A stretch of DNA of 44,092 nt, taken from the NCBI GenBank assembly GCA_031551045.1, contig JAVBOD010000023.1, positions 1 to 44,092 of the forward strand, read 5' to 3'. Made by a program: the position numbers and the translations under genes. The first letter of the stretch is position 1. Each line of letters begins with the position of its first letter. Below the pieces are notes generated by a model. It made no database searches. It saw nothing but the letters and a program-made list of their open reading frames with translations, and had not been told where the DNA came from. The stretch is from JAVBOD01 sp031551045. GTDB lineage: Bacteria; Bacteroidota; Bacteroidia; Bacteroidales; UBA932. Shown piece after piece: positions 8,597 to 16,718 of this stretch.

Positions 8597-8745
8597 GGGC
8601 AAACGCATCTAAGTTGGGATTAGTATAGGTGTCGTTATTTTATTCCCGAAGGGGATATATGTTGCTCACCCGTGGTTATTCATTCATATATTACCACTTT
8701 GTGGTAAGCAACTTCAAGTTCCACAGAATTTAGATGCATTTACCC
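8597..8745. repeat. 149-bp MITE-like element with 16-bp imperfect terminal inverted repeats
   Basis: The ends GGGCAAACGCATCTAA (8597-8612) and TTAGATGCATTTACCC (8730-8745) pair at 14 of 16 positions. Inside are a TCCCGAAGGGGA palindrome (8643-8654) and a hairpin TTACCA-CTTTG-TGGTAA (about 8690-8706). An 8-base direct repeat TATTGGGT lies just outside each end (8587-8594 and 8753-8760), though not flush with the element. No open frame. It fills most of the left half of the 484-base gap between GH3 and the Cys-rich lipoprotein gene. Confidence 0.5.
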
Positions 8746-8947
8746 CGGCGGCTATTGGGTGCTTACATTTTAGAAAATTTCCCGGTTATACATATTTCCT
8801 TTCTTCGGCTTCGCTTAGGATAAACTCTGCGAAGAATTTATAAAAAGAAAGAGATTGCTTTTCCGCCCTGCGGGACAATGACGGGCAGATTCTTCCGCTG
8901 TGCTTAGAAAGATAAACTGAAGTTTTATGATGCTCAGGTATAAAATA
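8746..8947. other. Non-coding stretch with repeat debris
   Basis: No convincing gene. It holds fragments such as CTTCGGCTTCGCTTAGG (about 8803) and CCGCCCTGCGGGACAATGACG (near 8860), which resemble the CTTCGCT/AATGAC dispersed repeat seen elsewhere in the window. The only open frame, on the minus strand, runs into the 3' end of the lipoprotein gene and looks spurious. Confidence 0.4.
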
Positions 8948-8979
8948 AATAAGGGCTGGACTTCAAGCCAACCCTTATT
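8948..8979 (-). terminator. Terminator after the Cys-rich lipoprotein gene
   Basis: Outer stem AATAAGGG/CCCTTATT, extended inward by TTGG/CCAG pairing, followed on the minus strand by a T/A-rich tail. It begins 20 bases after the stop codon at 8999. Confidence 0.75.
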
Positions 8980-8998
8980 CTTAAAATGTTTGCAAAAT

Positions 8999-9523
8999 TT
9001 ATTTGGTAACTTTTGCATCTTTATTGTGAGGGCATGCGCCGCAGCCGGTCGTATCTTTCGAAGCACAGCCGGTGCTGTCTTTTGAAGCGCAAGCGCTTGA
9101 ATCCTTCGCGCAGCCTTCTTTATGTTCGCCGCAGCAAGCGCCTTCTTTTCCTTCTTTACTGCAGCAAGCTTCAGTAATTTTCAAGGAAGTAGCTTCCACT
9201 GCGTAGCATTTGTTGCCGCTTTCGGGGCAAGTAGTTTCGCTGATAACGCCCACCACTTCTACCGTTTTGCCGTTCCATGTAGAATCAACGGTAACGCCGG
9301 CAGGAATGTTCGTCATCATTTTGTTTGCTTTTTCACAACCGGTGAAAACTAATTTTCCGGATTCGGTGCAGAAACCTGCTACATGTCCGGTGATTGTTAC
9401 TTGTTTTCCTAAGAATTCGGCCGGATTTGCGTAAAATTTATCTACACAAATAGGTTCGGTTTTGGGTGTACAGCTTGCTAAAAAAGCAACGGCAAGTACG
9501 GCGAAAGCTAAAATTTTTTTCAT
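8999..9523 (-). CDS. Lipoprotein with OB-fold-like domain and cysteine-rich C-terminal tail
   Basis: A 174-residue protein. The leader MKKILAFAVLAVAFLASC ends in the lipobox LASC. Residues about 25-115 (NPAEFLGKQVTITGHVAGF, KTVEVVGVISE) resemble small bacterial OB-fold domains. After about residue 118 the protein becomes a tail with nine cysteines in about 50 residues, including ACC, ACCGEHKEGC, two near-identical CASKDST/CASKDTT units and GCGACPHNKD. The tail looks like a metal-binding or disulfide-rich segment, but nothing shows which metal, if any. It has its own promoter and terminator. I know no named family covering the whole protein. Confidence 0.8.
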   Translation of the reverse strand: MKKILAFAVLAVAFLASCTPKTEPICVDKFYANPAEFLGKQVTITGHVAGFCTESGKLVFTGCEKANKMMTNIPAGVTVDSTWNGKTVEVVGVISETTCPESGNKCYAVEATSLKITEACCSKEGKEGACCGEHKEGCAKDSSACASKDSTGCASKDTTGCGACPHNKDAKVTK

Positions 9524-9575
9524 AAGGGTTTAATATTTAATTGTTTAAAGATGAAATTTAGATTTTTTGACGCCG

Positions 9576-9605
9576 CAAAGGTAGTAAAATTTCCGGATAA
9601 TGCAA
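9576..9605 (-). promoter_or_regulatory. Promoter of the Cys-rich lipoprotein gene
   Basis: Minus-strand -7 motif TACCTTTG at 9576-9583 (exact) with TTG at 9603-9605, spacing 19. The predicted start site lies about 45 bases upstream of the ATG. Confidence 0.7.
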
Positions 9606-9666
9606 TTGAGTAGAAAAATTTGAAGATTTTTTTTTAATAATTTTCGGAAACCACCGAAGTTTCTTG

Positions 9667-9697
9667 TTGTCATTCTGAGCGAAGCGAAGAATGACAA
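9667..9697. repeat. Inverted repeat containing GAGCGAAGCGA
   Basis: TTGTCATTCT and AGAATGACAA form a perfect 10-bp inverted repeat around GAGCGAAGCGA. It is related to the CTTCGCT/AATGAC repeats elsewhere in the window. The rest of the 9584-9792 gap shows no gene. Confidence 0.55.
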
Positions 9698-9792
9698 GCA
9701 GTATCAAGAGAGGTAAAAATGATTATACTGGTTTAACGATGTTAACTTGTGAAAGCGGAGGTTTAAATTTTATACAGGTTTTTGTAATAGTT

Positions 9793-10803
9793 CTACACCA
9801 CGTTCACTTCCATTTCCAATTCGACGGAAAATTGTTCGCGGACGGATTGTTGGATAGCCGAGGCTAATCGCAGCACTTCTTGGCCGTTGCCGTCTCCGTA
9901 GTTTACCAGCACCAGCGCTTGATTGGCGTGTACGCCGACGTTTCCCACTCGTTTTCCTTTCCATCCGCACTGCTCGATGAGCCAACCGGCGGGAAGTTTT
10001 ACAATGTTGTTATCTGCCGGATATGTTTTTACATCCGGATAGTGTTGTTTGATGCGTTCGGCCAAGGCAGCGGGCACAACCGGATTTTTGAAAAAACTGC
10101 CGGCATTGCCCAATTCGGCGGGGTCGGGAAGTTTGCGGCGGCGGATGGCGATGATGGCTTCGCGAACAGTTTGCAAATTAACTTCCGGATATTTTTTCAA
10201 CTCCTCTTCTACATCGGCGTAGTGTGTGGAAAGTTGCACTTGCTTGCGGAGGCGGAAGGTCACGTGTGTAATCACTATGTTGTTTTTCCATTCCCGTTTG
10301 AAAACGCTGTCGCGGTAGCCGAATTCGCAATCCTGATTATAGAATGACAAAAATCGTAACTGTTCGATAGCAATAGCTTCTACTTGATGAATGCAGTCTT
10401 TCGCCTCTACGCCATACGCGCCGATGTTCTGCACGGGAGCGGCGCCTACCGTGCCGGGAATCAACGATAGATTTTCGATTCCACTCCAGTTTTGCGTTAC
10501 GCAATACGCCACAAACGTATCCCATTCTATGCCGGCGCCGGCACGGACATAAACGGATTCTTCATTTTCCGATATTATTTCTATGCTTTGAATCTGCGGA
10601 CGAACAATCAGCCCGTCGAAATCGCCCCGGAAAAGCACGTTGCTTCCGCCTCCTAAAATCAGCCGGGGAAGCGCGCGCAACGAAGGCTCCGAAAAAATAT
10701 CCAGCACTTCGTCGGATGTTTCCGGCGCGGCAAAATAACGTGTTTTAACGTCGAAGCCGAACGTGTTAAAGTTCTTCAGCGGATAATCCGGATGTAGTTG
10801 CAT
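9793..10803 (-). CDS. murB: UDP-N-acetylenolpyruvoylglucosamine reductase
   Basis: A 336-residue cytosolic flavoenzyme that reduces UDP-GlcNAc-enolpyruvate to UDP-MurNAc with NADPH, the second committed step of peptidoglycan synthesis. The FAD domain shows LGGGSNVLF near the start and ENLSLIPGTVGAAPVQNIGA. CEFGYRDSVFK and ELGNAGSFFKNPVVP supply the substrate Arg and the catalytic Ser; the expected C-terminal Glu is in LEMEVN. The start at 10803 (MQLHPDYPLKNFNTFGFD) matches the family; a longer frame from 10839 would add 12 unlikely residues. It overlaps the upstream DoxX-like gene by 38 bases, so it is read as the third gene of a tmk operon. Confidence 0.95.
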   Translation of the reverse strand: MQLHPDYPLKNFNTFGFDVKTRYFAAPETSDEVLDIFSEPSLRALPRLILGGGSNVLFRGDFDGLIVRPQIQSIEIISENEESVYVRAGAGIEWDTFVAYCVTQNWSGIENLSLIPGTVGAAPVQNIGAYGVEAKDCIHQVEAIAIEQLRFLSFYNQDCEFGYRDSVFKREWKNNIVITHVTFRLRKQVQLSTHYADVEEELKKYPEVNLQTVREAIIAIRRRKLPDPAELGNAGSFFKNPVVPAALAERIKQHYPDVKTYPADNNIVKLPAGWLIEQCGWKGKRVGNVGVHANQALVLVNYGDGNGQEVLRLASAIQQSVREQFSVELEMEVNVV

Positions 10804-12058
10804 GTTCTTTTTTCTTACGGAATGCGCGGAAACAAACACTTAGCGCAATAGCCAATACTACGAAGCACAGTAATAATATTTGCGTAGTTAGTTTTTCGCG
10901 TATTTGGTGTTTCACAATAATTTCTTCCGGCGATTGGCGGATATAATTTTGTTCCAGTTCTTCAACGGAAGGAATATCGAAATGGCTCCATTTGGCAAGG
11001 ATTGTGCCGTTGTGCAGCAATAGTAATCCGGGATTCGAGCGCACCATGCTTTTCAACGGCTTTTCGTCCGTATTGTAAATCGGATACATCACGTTTGTTT
11101 CCAGCGCAAATTTTTCTATTTGCTCGTCGCCCGAACCGCATAATCCTATAAAATTGAAGCCCTCGTTTACCAAGCAATAATCGGCAATAGCGTTGATTTT
11201 CGAGATGTTTTTTAACGACGCATCTTCCAAATGCGGCGACACTAAAAAGAATAAATATCCGGGGTGTTGCAGTATGGAATCGGTTACATAACTTTGCGTT
11301 TCCGAGGAATAGATTGAAAAATCACGGGCAGGCGGCGTGTAGCCTTTCTTTATCAACTTGCTGTCGGTTTTTACAAAATGCCAACTCGTGTCGTCTTTCG
11401 GATAATTCTCCATGCCGAAAGCTTGTGTTTTTCCGCCTTTTTCATAGTATAAAACAACTTCATATTCATCCACCGGCGCATCTTCGGGCATGTGTATGGC
11501 TTCGGGAATATTTACGCCTACTTTGTAAGCCATGAAATCAATCAGCGGCAAGTGGCGATAACTATACCACGTAAGTCCAAGCACCATAAGGGTGAAGCAG
11601 CCGATGGTTATCAACTCGGCCATACAACAGGAAAGCGGTTTGTAGTTTTTTCGTTGCCAGAAAATAACGCCGACAAAAGGTAAAATAAACAGGTTTTTGA
11701 AAAATGTTTGCCAATTGGTGAGTTTAATAGCTTCGCCGAAACAGCCGCAATCGGTTACCAGATTGGTAACGGCCAGTATAAAAGTGAAAATCGTAAAAAA
11801 TCCCATGAATAGCGCTACGCCCCAGGCAGTAAGCTGCATGCGTAAGCCAATCACCAAACAAATGCCCAATACCAATTCGGCGGTGGAAAGCAATACCCCG
11901 AAAGTTCCGGCAAGCGGCACCAAAAAATTCATGCCGAAAGCATGAAAATCTTCGGTAAAAATAATCGAAGAACCCATAGGGTCAATCGCTTTGGTATAGC
12001 CCGAAAAGATGAATAAGGCGCCGATCAGTAGGCGGCAAAATATACGTAAGAATTTCAT
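10766..12058 (-). CDS. DoxX/MauE-like membrane protein with C-terminal thioredoxin-like region (BT_3928-type)
   Basis: A 430-residue membrane protein. Residues 1-145 form four predicted helices with FSGYTKAIDPMGSSIIFTED and TDCGCFGEAIKLTNWQTF, the DoxX/MauE style. A further helix at about 150-168 leads to a soluble domain of about 200 residues ending in PGLLLLHNGTILAKWSHFDI, which resembles the end of TlpA/thioredoxin-like folds. A helix near the C-terminus (QILLLCFVVLAIALSVCF) anchors it again. No CxxC is visible in the thioredoxin-like part, so redox activity is doubtful. It starts four bases after tmk and overlaps murB. Similar proteins are conserved in Bacteroidota; the function is unknown. 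Confidence 0.75.
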   Translation of the reverse strand: MKFLRIFCRLLIGALFIFSGYTKAIDPMGSSIIFTEDFHAFGMNFLVPLAGTFGVLLSTAELVLGICLVIGLRMQLTAWGVALFMGFFTIFTFILAVTNLVTDCGCFGEAIKLTNWQTFFKNLFILPFVGVIFWQRKNYKPLSCCMAELITIGCFTLMVLGLTWYSYRHLPLIDFMAYKVGVNIPEAIHMPEDAPVDEYEVVLYYEKGGKTQAFGMENYPKDDTSWHFVKTDSKLIKKGYTPPARDFSIYSSETQSYVTDSILQHPGYLFFLVSPHLEDASLKNISKINAIADYCLVNEGFNFIGLCGSGDEQIEKFALETNVMYPIYNTDEKPLKSMVRSNPGLLLLHNGTILAKWSHFDIPSVEELEQNYIRQSPEEIIVKHQIREKLTTQILLLCFVVLAIALSVCFRAFRKKKEHATTSGLSAEEL

Positions 12059-12062
12059 AGTA

Positions 12063-12740
12063 TTAATGAATCAAGGGTTGTATGTTTTGTTTTATTTTTT
12101 CGAAAATAATATCGGGCGCCAACATGTGCGTCCCATCGGCACAATCGACAATGTGGAACGTATCGTCGAGTTTTTCCTGTGCCCGGTATTCTTCGCGGAC
12201 ACATTGCTGTAAGTCAAGGCTGGACTCATGAATGTCTTTCTTTCCTTTCAAGTATTCGCGGTCGCCGCCGGAACGCTCTTCGGCCAATTTTTTTTCCACA
12301 TGATGGAACGGCACATCTAAAAACAGCGTCAGGTCGGGTTTCGGGATATTAAAATAAGTGTATTCCGTATGCAGAATCCAATCGCGCAACACTTTTTTTT
12401 CGGCTTGGCCGGCCAGTTTTGCGCATTGGTAAGCAATGTTCGAATACACGTAGCGGTCGGCCAAAACACAATGTCCTTGCGCTATCCATTGCCTGATTTG
12501 TGCGGCGGCATCGTAGCGGTCGCCCGCATAAAGCAAGCCCACTACATACGGGTTTACCGATTGCACGTCGCCTAAATCGCCGCGTAGAAATTTAGCAATC
12601 AACTCGCCCCACACCGGCGCCTCGAAACGCGGAAAATGAATAAATTCCGACTTGATTTGCCGTGCGGCGAAATATTCCCGGAGCTTTTTCAGTTGCGTGG
12701 ACTTTCCCGCGCCGTCCAATCCTTCTAATACAATAAACAT
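12063..12740 (-). CDS. tmk: Thymidylate kinase
   Basis: A 225-residue cytosolic kinase making dTDP from dTMP with ATP. The P-loop GLDGAGKS is at residues 7-14, followed by the DRYVYSNIAYQ (DRx) motif and KPDLTLFLDVPF. The lid region has EERSGGDREYL. It is somewhat longer than typical bacterial enzymes of about 210 residues. First gene of the tmk, DoxX-like, murB unit, driven by a minus-strand promoter that interlocks with the folP promoter. Confidence 0.95.
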   Translation of the reverse strand: MFIVLEGLDGAGKSTQLKKLREYFAARQIKSEFIHFPRFEAPVWGELIAKFLRGDLGDVQSVNPYVVGLLYAGDRYDAAAQIRQWIAQGHCVLADRYVYSNIAYQCAKLAGQAEKKVLRDWILHTEYTYFNIPKPDLTLFLDVPFHHVEKKLAEERSGGDREYLKGKKDIHESSLDLQQCVREEYRAQEKLDDTFHIVDCADGTHMLAPDIIFEKIKQNIQPLIH

Positions 12741-12784
12741 CAGATTATATAAGAATTACGATGTATGAAATATATTTTTCCGCT

Positions 12785-12815
12785 CAAAGGTACTGTTTTT
12801 ATTGTCGTCTTGCAA
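12785..12815 (-). promoter_or_regulatory. Promoter of the tmk operon
   Basis: Minus-strand -7 motif TACCTTTG at 12785-12792 and TTG at 12813-12815, spacing 20. Its -33 element lies between the -33 and -7 elements of the plus-strand folP promoter. Confidence 0.75.
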
Positions 12816-12832
12816 ACGGAATTGTACCTTTG
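12802..12832 (+). promoter_or_regulatory. Promoter of folP
   Basis: TTG at 12802-12804, 20-base spacer, TACCTTTG at 12825-12832. The -7 motif ends only four bases before the first ATG, so the message would be leaderless or nearly so. Confidence 0.72.
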
Positions 12833-12836
12833 CAGC

Positions 12837-13667
12837 ATGATGAAATTAAAAATAGGAACACCAACGCTTTCATTCGAAAAACCTGTCGTGATGGGCATTG
12901 TGAACGCCACGCCCGATTCGTTTTTCAGCGAAAGCCGTGCAACGGATACTATGGCCCTTATCGAACGGGTGGAACGCATGCTCGCTGAAGGCGCTTCGAT
13001 TATAGATATCGGAGGATACTCCACGCGGCCGGGCGCTTCGCCGGTTTCCGAAGAAGAAGAATGGCTACGTGTGGATGCCGCGTTGAATGTCATCCGTCCC
13101 CATTTTCCGCAAGCCGTACTTTCTGTCGATACTTTTCGCGCATCCATTGTAGCGCGTTTATTTGATAAATACGGCGCGTTTATGGTGAACGATATTACTG
13201 CCGGAGAAGCCGATGAGGCGATGTTTTCCGTCACCGCAAAAAATCACTTGCCTTATATTATGATGCACATGCGCGGTACGCCGCAAACCATGCAGCAGCT
13301 CACGCAGTACGACGATGTGGTGGATGAAGTATGGGCTTATCTGCAACAACGAATGACACTGGCGCGTGAGGCGGGCGTTGAGCAAATCATTATTGACCCG
13401 GGTTTTGGTTTTGCCAAGACCGTTGAGCAAAACTATACTTTATTGAAGCAGTTGCACCGCTTTTGCGAAGCGGGTGTTCCGGTGTTAGCCGGCCTTTCGC
13501 GAAAATCCATGGTGTGCCGCTTGTTGAATATCTCGCCGGCCGAAGCTTTGCCGGCTACTACGGCATTAAATCTGCAAGCCTTGTTGCAAGGCGTGTCTAT
13601 TTTACGGGTTCACGATGTAAAAGAGGCGGTGCAGGCAATTAAAATGGCGGGCATGTGGAATAATTGA
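12837..13667 (+). CDS. folP: Dihydropteroate synthase
   Basis: A 276-residue cytosolic TIM-barrel enzyme that joins p-aminobenzoate to dihydropterin pyrophosphate in folate synthesis; the target of sulfonamides. Signatures are MGIVNATPDSFFSESRATD, DIGGYSTRPGASPVSEEEE, VNDITAG, and IIDPGFGFAKTVEQNYTLL. Two adjacent ATGs (12837 and 12840) are possible starts. The frame is open from 12765, but the folP -7 motif lies inside that extension and rules it out. Followed 33 bases later by cdaA, which has its own promoter motif; folP next to cdaA is a familiar Bacteroidota pairing. Confidence 0.95.
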   Translation: MMKLKIGTPTLSFEKPVVMGIVNATPDSFFSESRATDTMALIERVERMLAEGASIIDIGGYSTRPGASPVSEEEEWLRVDAALNVIRPHFPQAVLSVDTFRASIVARLFDKYGAFMVNDITAGEADEAMFSVTAKNHLPYIMMHMRGTPQTMQQLTQYDDVVDEVWAYLQQRMTLAREAGVEQIIIDPGFGFAKTVEQNYTLLKQLHRFCEAGVPVLAGLSRKSMVCRLLNISPAEALPATTALNLQALLQGVSILRVHDVKEAVQAIKMAGMWNN

Positions 13668-13669
13668 AT

Positions 13670-13677
13670 TATATTTG
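13670..13677 (+). promoter_or_regulatory. -7 promoter motif for cdaA
   Basis: TATATTTG, an exact TAnnTTTG match just after the folP stop and 23 bases before the cdaA start. No clear -33 TTG at 19-21 spacing. Confidence 0.55.
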
Positions 13678-13700
13678 CACGAAAATTTTAACTCAAAAAA

Positions 13701-14471
13701 GTGTTCGATTTTATTCATATAGGCATTTCCGATATACTGGATATCATTGTGGTAGCCGTGTTGTTCTACCAGTTCTATAAATTGATACGGGGTACGGCGG
13801 CGATCAGTATATTCACGGGAATCCTTACGCTATACGTGTTTTGGCTGGGTGTTCGGGTACTGAACATGCAACTGTTGAGCACCATTCTCGGACAAGTACT
13901 GGGCGTAGGGGTATTGGCGCTGATTATTATTTTCCAACAGGAGATACGCCGGTTCTTAATGCACTTAGGCTCTCGTTACCAGCATTCCAATTTCTTTCAA
14001 ATGTTGTTCAATACCGATAAAGAAAAATCGGATTGGGATATGGATGCTATTACGCGCGCCTGCCGGAAAATGTCCGAAAGCAAGACCGGTGCGCTCATTG
14101 TTGTTGCCCGTCAGTCGCTGTTGAATGTATATGCCGAAACGGGCGACGTAGTCGATGCCCGCATCAGCAGCCGTTTGTTGGAAAATCTGTTTTTTAAAAA
14201 CTCGCCGTTGCACGACGGGGCTATTATTTTAAAGAATAACCGTATTTGGGCGGCGCGTTGTACGCTTCCTATTACCGATAATCAAAATGTTCCGGCTCAC
14301 TACGGCATGCGCCATCGTGCGGCTATCGGCTGTACCGAGCAAACCGATGCGGTAGTAATAACGGTGTCGGAAGAAACCGGTATTATTTCGGTGGTGGAAC
14401 ATGGCGCTATACGTACCATGAGCGGTGCGAATGAATTGCGCTTAACGTTGGAATCGGCCCTGAAAAATTAG
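13701..14471 (+). CDS. cdaA: Diadenylate cyclase, membrane-bound CdaA type
   Basis: A 256-residue protein starting at GTG. Three hydrophobic segments fill residues about 12-80. The DAC catalytic domain follows, with LHDGAII (DGA at 172-174) and MRHRAAIG (RHR at 204-206), the two hallmark nucleotide-binding motifs. It converts two ATP to c-di-AMP, a second messenger tied to turgor, potassium and cell-wall homeostasis in other bacteria; placement between folate and wall genes fits but proves nothing. No CdaR-like partner is seen here. Its stop overlaps the stop of convergent plsY by four bases. Confidence 0.94.
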   Translation: MFDFIHIGISDILDIIVVAVLFYQFYKLIRGTAAISIFTGILTLYVFWLGVRVLNMQLLSTILGQVLGVGVLALIIIFQQEIRRFLMHLGSRYQHSNFFQMLFNTDKEKSDWDMDAITRACRKMSESKTGALIVVARQSLLNVYAETGDVVDARISSRLLENLFFKNSPLHDGAIILKNNRIWAARCTLPITDNQNVPAHYGMRHRAAIGCTEQTDAVVITVSEETGIISVVEHGAIRTMSGANELRLTLESALKN

Positions 14472-15145
14472 GATTTTCGCGGTGGAATTTCCACAGAAGG
14501 TTTTTTGCGGATTACGATTTTCGATTCTTCTCCTTTCAATAATCGTTTGATATTTTTTCGATGAGTGAATAAAATAATCAACATGGCTACAATGCTGAAT
14601 ATTTTAAGCGTAATGGTTTCCTGTTCATTCAGCCATTCGCCGAATAATACAATTACAATCAACGGGTAGAACAGGGCTGCAATAATGGAGCTGAGCGATA
14701 CGTAGCGCGTAATCAATAAACAGAGGATGAATATAATCAACGTTATCAGAAAAGCATTCGGATGGATGGCAAGCACTACTCCGGCCATGGTGGCTACTCC
14801 TTTTCCTCCTTTGAATCCTGAAAATATGGGGAATATGTGGCCTAAAACAGCCATCATGCCTAATACGATTTGAAAACTTACATAGCCTTCCGTTTCATGT
14901 TCCAAACCGGTAAATTTTACCAGCATCACGGCCAGCACTCCTTTCAGCAAATCGAGGGCAAACACGGGAAGCGATGCTTTCCAGCCTAAAACCCGCAGGA
15001 CATTGGTGGCGCCGGCATTTTTGCTGCCGTGTTCGCGGACATCTACATTATAAAATTTCTTCCCAATCCAAAGGGCGTTTGAAACAGAACCCAGTAAATA
15101 AGCAGCCAGCAATAGGCCGGCATACAACAGTATCGTAAAAAACAT
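14468..15145 (-). CDS. plsY: Acyl-phosphate:glycerol-3-phosphate acyltransferase
   Basis: A 225-residue inner-membrane protein that transfers an acyl group from acyl-phosphate to glycerol-3-phosphate, the first phospholipid step. The three conserved loops are visible: LLGSVSNALWIGKKF, GSKNAGATNVLRVLG and FSGFKGGKGVATMAGV. Five or so hydrophobic segments. It carries a basic C-terminal tail (KGEESKIVIRKKPSVEIPPR) beyond the family core. Its own promoter lies at 15172-15179. Confidence 0.95.
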   Translation of the reverse strand: MFFTILLYAGLLLAAYLLGSVSNALWIGKKFYNVDVREHGSKNAGATNVLRVLGWKASLPVFALDLLKGVLAVMLVKFTGLEHETEGYVSFQIVLGMMAVLGHIFPIFSGFKGGKGVATMAGVVLAIHPNAFLITLIIFILCLLITRYVSLSSIIAALFYPLIVIVLFGEWLNEQETITLKIFSIVAMLIILFTHRKNIKRLLKGEESKIVIRKKPSVEIPPRKS

Positions 15146-15171
15146 TATAAATTTTTTAGGTAATGATTTTA

Positions 15172-15179
15172 CAAAGATA
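15172..15179 (-). promoter_or_regulatory. -7 promoter motif for plsY
   Basis: Minus-strand TATCTTTG, exact match, 27 bases upstream of the ATG. Confidence 0.6.
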
Positions 15180-15249
15180 GCAAATATATTGACAAAACTA
15201 AGCTTATGCTCATTACTATAATCGATAGGGATTGTATCGCAATCATTTA

Positions 15250-15284
15250 TTTATAAAACCTAACGAGAGTATATCCCGTTAGGT
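15250..15284 (-). terminator. Terminator at the end of the dcw cluster
   Basis: On the minus strand ACCTAACG and CGTTAGGT form a perfect 8-bp stem with an 11-base loop, followed by TTTTATAAAT. It lies 26 bases after the ftsZ stop and 105 bases before plsY, so it separates the division operon from plsY. Confidence 0.85.
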
Positions 15285-15309
15285 CTATAACGTAAGCGCA
15301 TTAATTAAT

Positions 15310-16710
15310 TTAATCCTGCCGCTGGTATAAAAAACTATTATCACTGCGCAAGCTGTGGCCGTCCTGATTGCTTTCCAGTTTGGTAGAAGCGCCCGGTTGG
15401 TTGGTCATCAGCGTGTCTTCGGGTTTAATTTTTTTATTACGGCGCATGTAGGCCGGAGTGGTTTCCAGCGGTGTAATATCTTCGTTCTTTTCAAGCACCA
15501 ACGCCGGTTTATCCGATTTCCGGGGAGATGCAGGCGGTGTTTTTGCCGGTGTTTTTTTCTCTTCCGTAATATTGAAAATATGGGTGTTCTCGGAGACTTC
15601 AAACTCCAGCCGGCCTTGTTCTCCGGAATTATCGTCCAGGTGAATGTTCCCTTGATGAAGCGTATCTTCTAAAGTCACTATTTCGGTATCTTGCTCCTCC
15701 GGCCTGTCCGCTATCATTTCGGGAATGGACTGCATGCCGAATCCCGTGGCGACTACGGTCACGGAAACCGTGTCGTTGAGCGTGGAATCGAGCACTACGC
15801 CGCGTTTGAAATTGGCAATTTTTCCGGTGCGCGATTGAATGTATTGCATGATTTGCGACAGCTCCGACATTTTCAATCCATTGTTTTCGGAGGAAGTGAT
15901 ATTTACCAACACATTGCGTGCGCCGGAAATATCGCTGTCGTTAAGCAATGGCGACGAAAGCGCTTCTTGCACGGCCTGCAACGCGCGGTTTTCGCCGGAA
16001 GCGTTGCCGCTCCCCATGATGGCTACGCCGCTGTTGCGCATCACCATTTTCACATCGGCCAAATCGACATTGATGTAGCCGGGGCGCGTAATGATTTCGG
16101 CAATCCCTTTCACGGCAATGTTCAACACATTGTCGGCTTTCGGAAATGCGTCGAAAACCGATAGCTCTCCGTAAATATCATAGAGTTTTTGATTGTCGAT
16201 TATCAGCAATGAATCCACCTGTTTTTGCATTTCGCGGATGCCGTCGCGGGCGCGGTTCATAAATTCGGGCCCCTCGTCGCGGAACGGCAACGTCACTACG
16301 CCCACCGTGAGTATTCCCAGCTCTTTCGCCACTTTTGCAATGACAGGCGCTGCGCCGGTTCCGGTGCCGCCGCCCATACCGGCCGTAACGAATACCATCT
16401 CGGTAGAACCTTTCAGCAATTCGGTGATTTTATCGATACTCTCGATGGCGGCTTGCCGCCCTTGTTCGGGATTGCAGCCTGCGCCGAGACCTTTGGTGAG
16501 CACTTCGCCCAATTGAATTTTATAGGTGATGGGACTTGTGGCCAACGCTTGCGCATCGGTATTGCAAATCACAAAGTCCACGCCCTGAATACCCATGCGC
16601 GCCATGTGGTTCACGGCATTGTTGCCGCCGCCGCCCACGCCAATTACTTTAATTATGGAGCTTTTGTCCATTTCCCAATCCAACGGAAGATATTCTTTCA
16701 TGGTCTTCAT
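15310..16710 (-). CDS. ftsZ: Cell division GTPase FtsZ
   Basis: A 466-residue tubulin homologue that polymerises into the Z ring. GVGGGGNNAVNHM near residue 25 and the tubulin signature GGGTGTGAAPVIA near 115 bind GTP; the T7 synergy loop reads INVDLADVKMVM. After about residue 330 comes a long variable linker, then the terminal DNSFLYQRQD, in the position of the conserved peptide that binds FtsA. An N-terminal extension of about 15 residues precedes the core. Last gene of the dcw cluster, eight bases after ftsA. Confidence 0.97.
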   Translation of the reverse strand: MKTMKEYLPLDWEMDKSSIIKVIGVGGGGNNAVNHMARMGIQGVDFVICNTDAQALATSPITYKIQLGEVLTKGLGAGCNPEQGRQAAIESIDKITELLKGSTEMVFVTAGMGGGTGTGAAPVIAKVAKELGILTVGVVTLPFRDEGPEFMNRARDGIREMQKQVDSLLIIDNQKLYDIYGELSVFDAFPKADNVLNIAVKGIAEIITRPGYINVDLADVKMVMRNSGVAIMGSGNASGENRALQAVQEALSSPLLNDSDISGARNVLVNITSSENNGLKMSELSQIMQYIQSRTGKIANFKRGVVLDSTLNDTVSVTVVATGFGMQSIPEMIADRPEEQDTEIVTLEDTLHQGNIHLDDNSGEQGRLEFEVSENTHIFNITEEKKTPAKTPPASPRKSDKPALVLEKNEDITPLETTPAYMRRNKKIKPEDTLMTNQPGASTKLESNQDGHSLRSDNSFLYQRQD

Positions 16711-16718
16711 TTTTTAAA

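Noticed and set aside
12740..13234. 164-codon minus-strand frame opposite folP
   Set aside because: It is antisense to a clear folP reading frame and covers the divergent promoters; composition follows from the folP codons.
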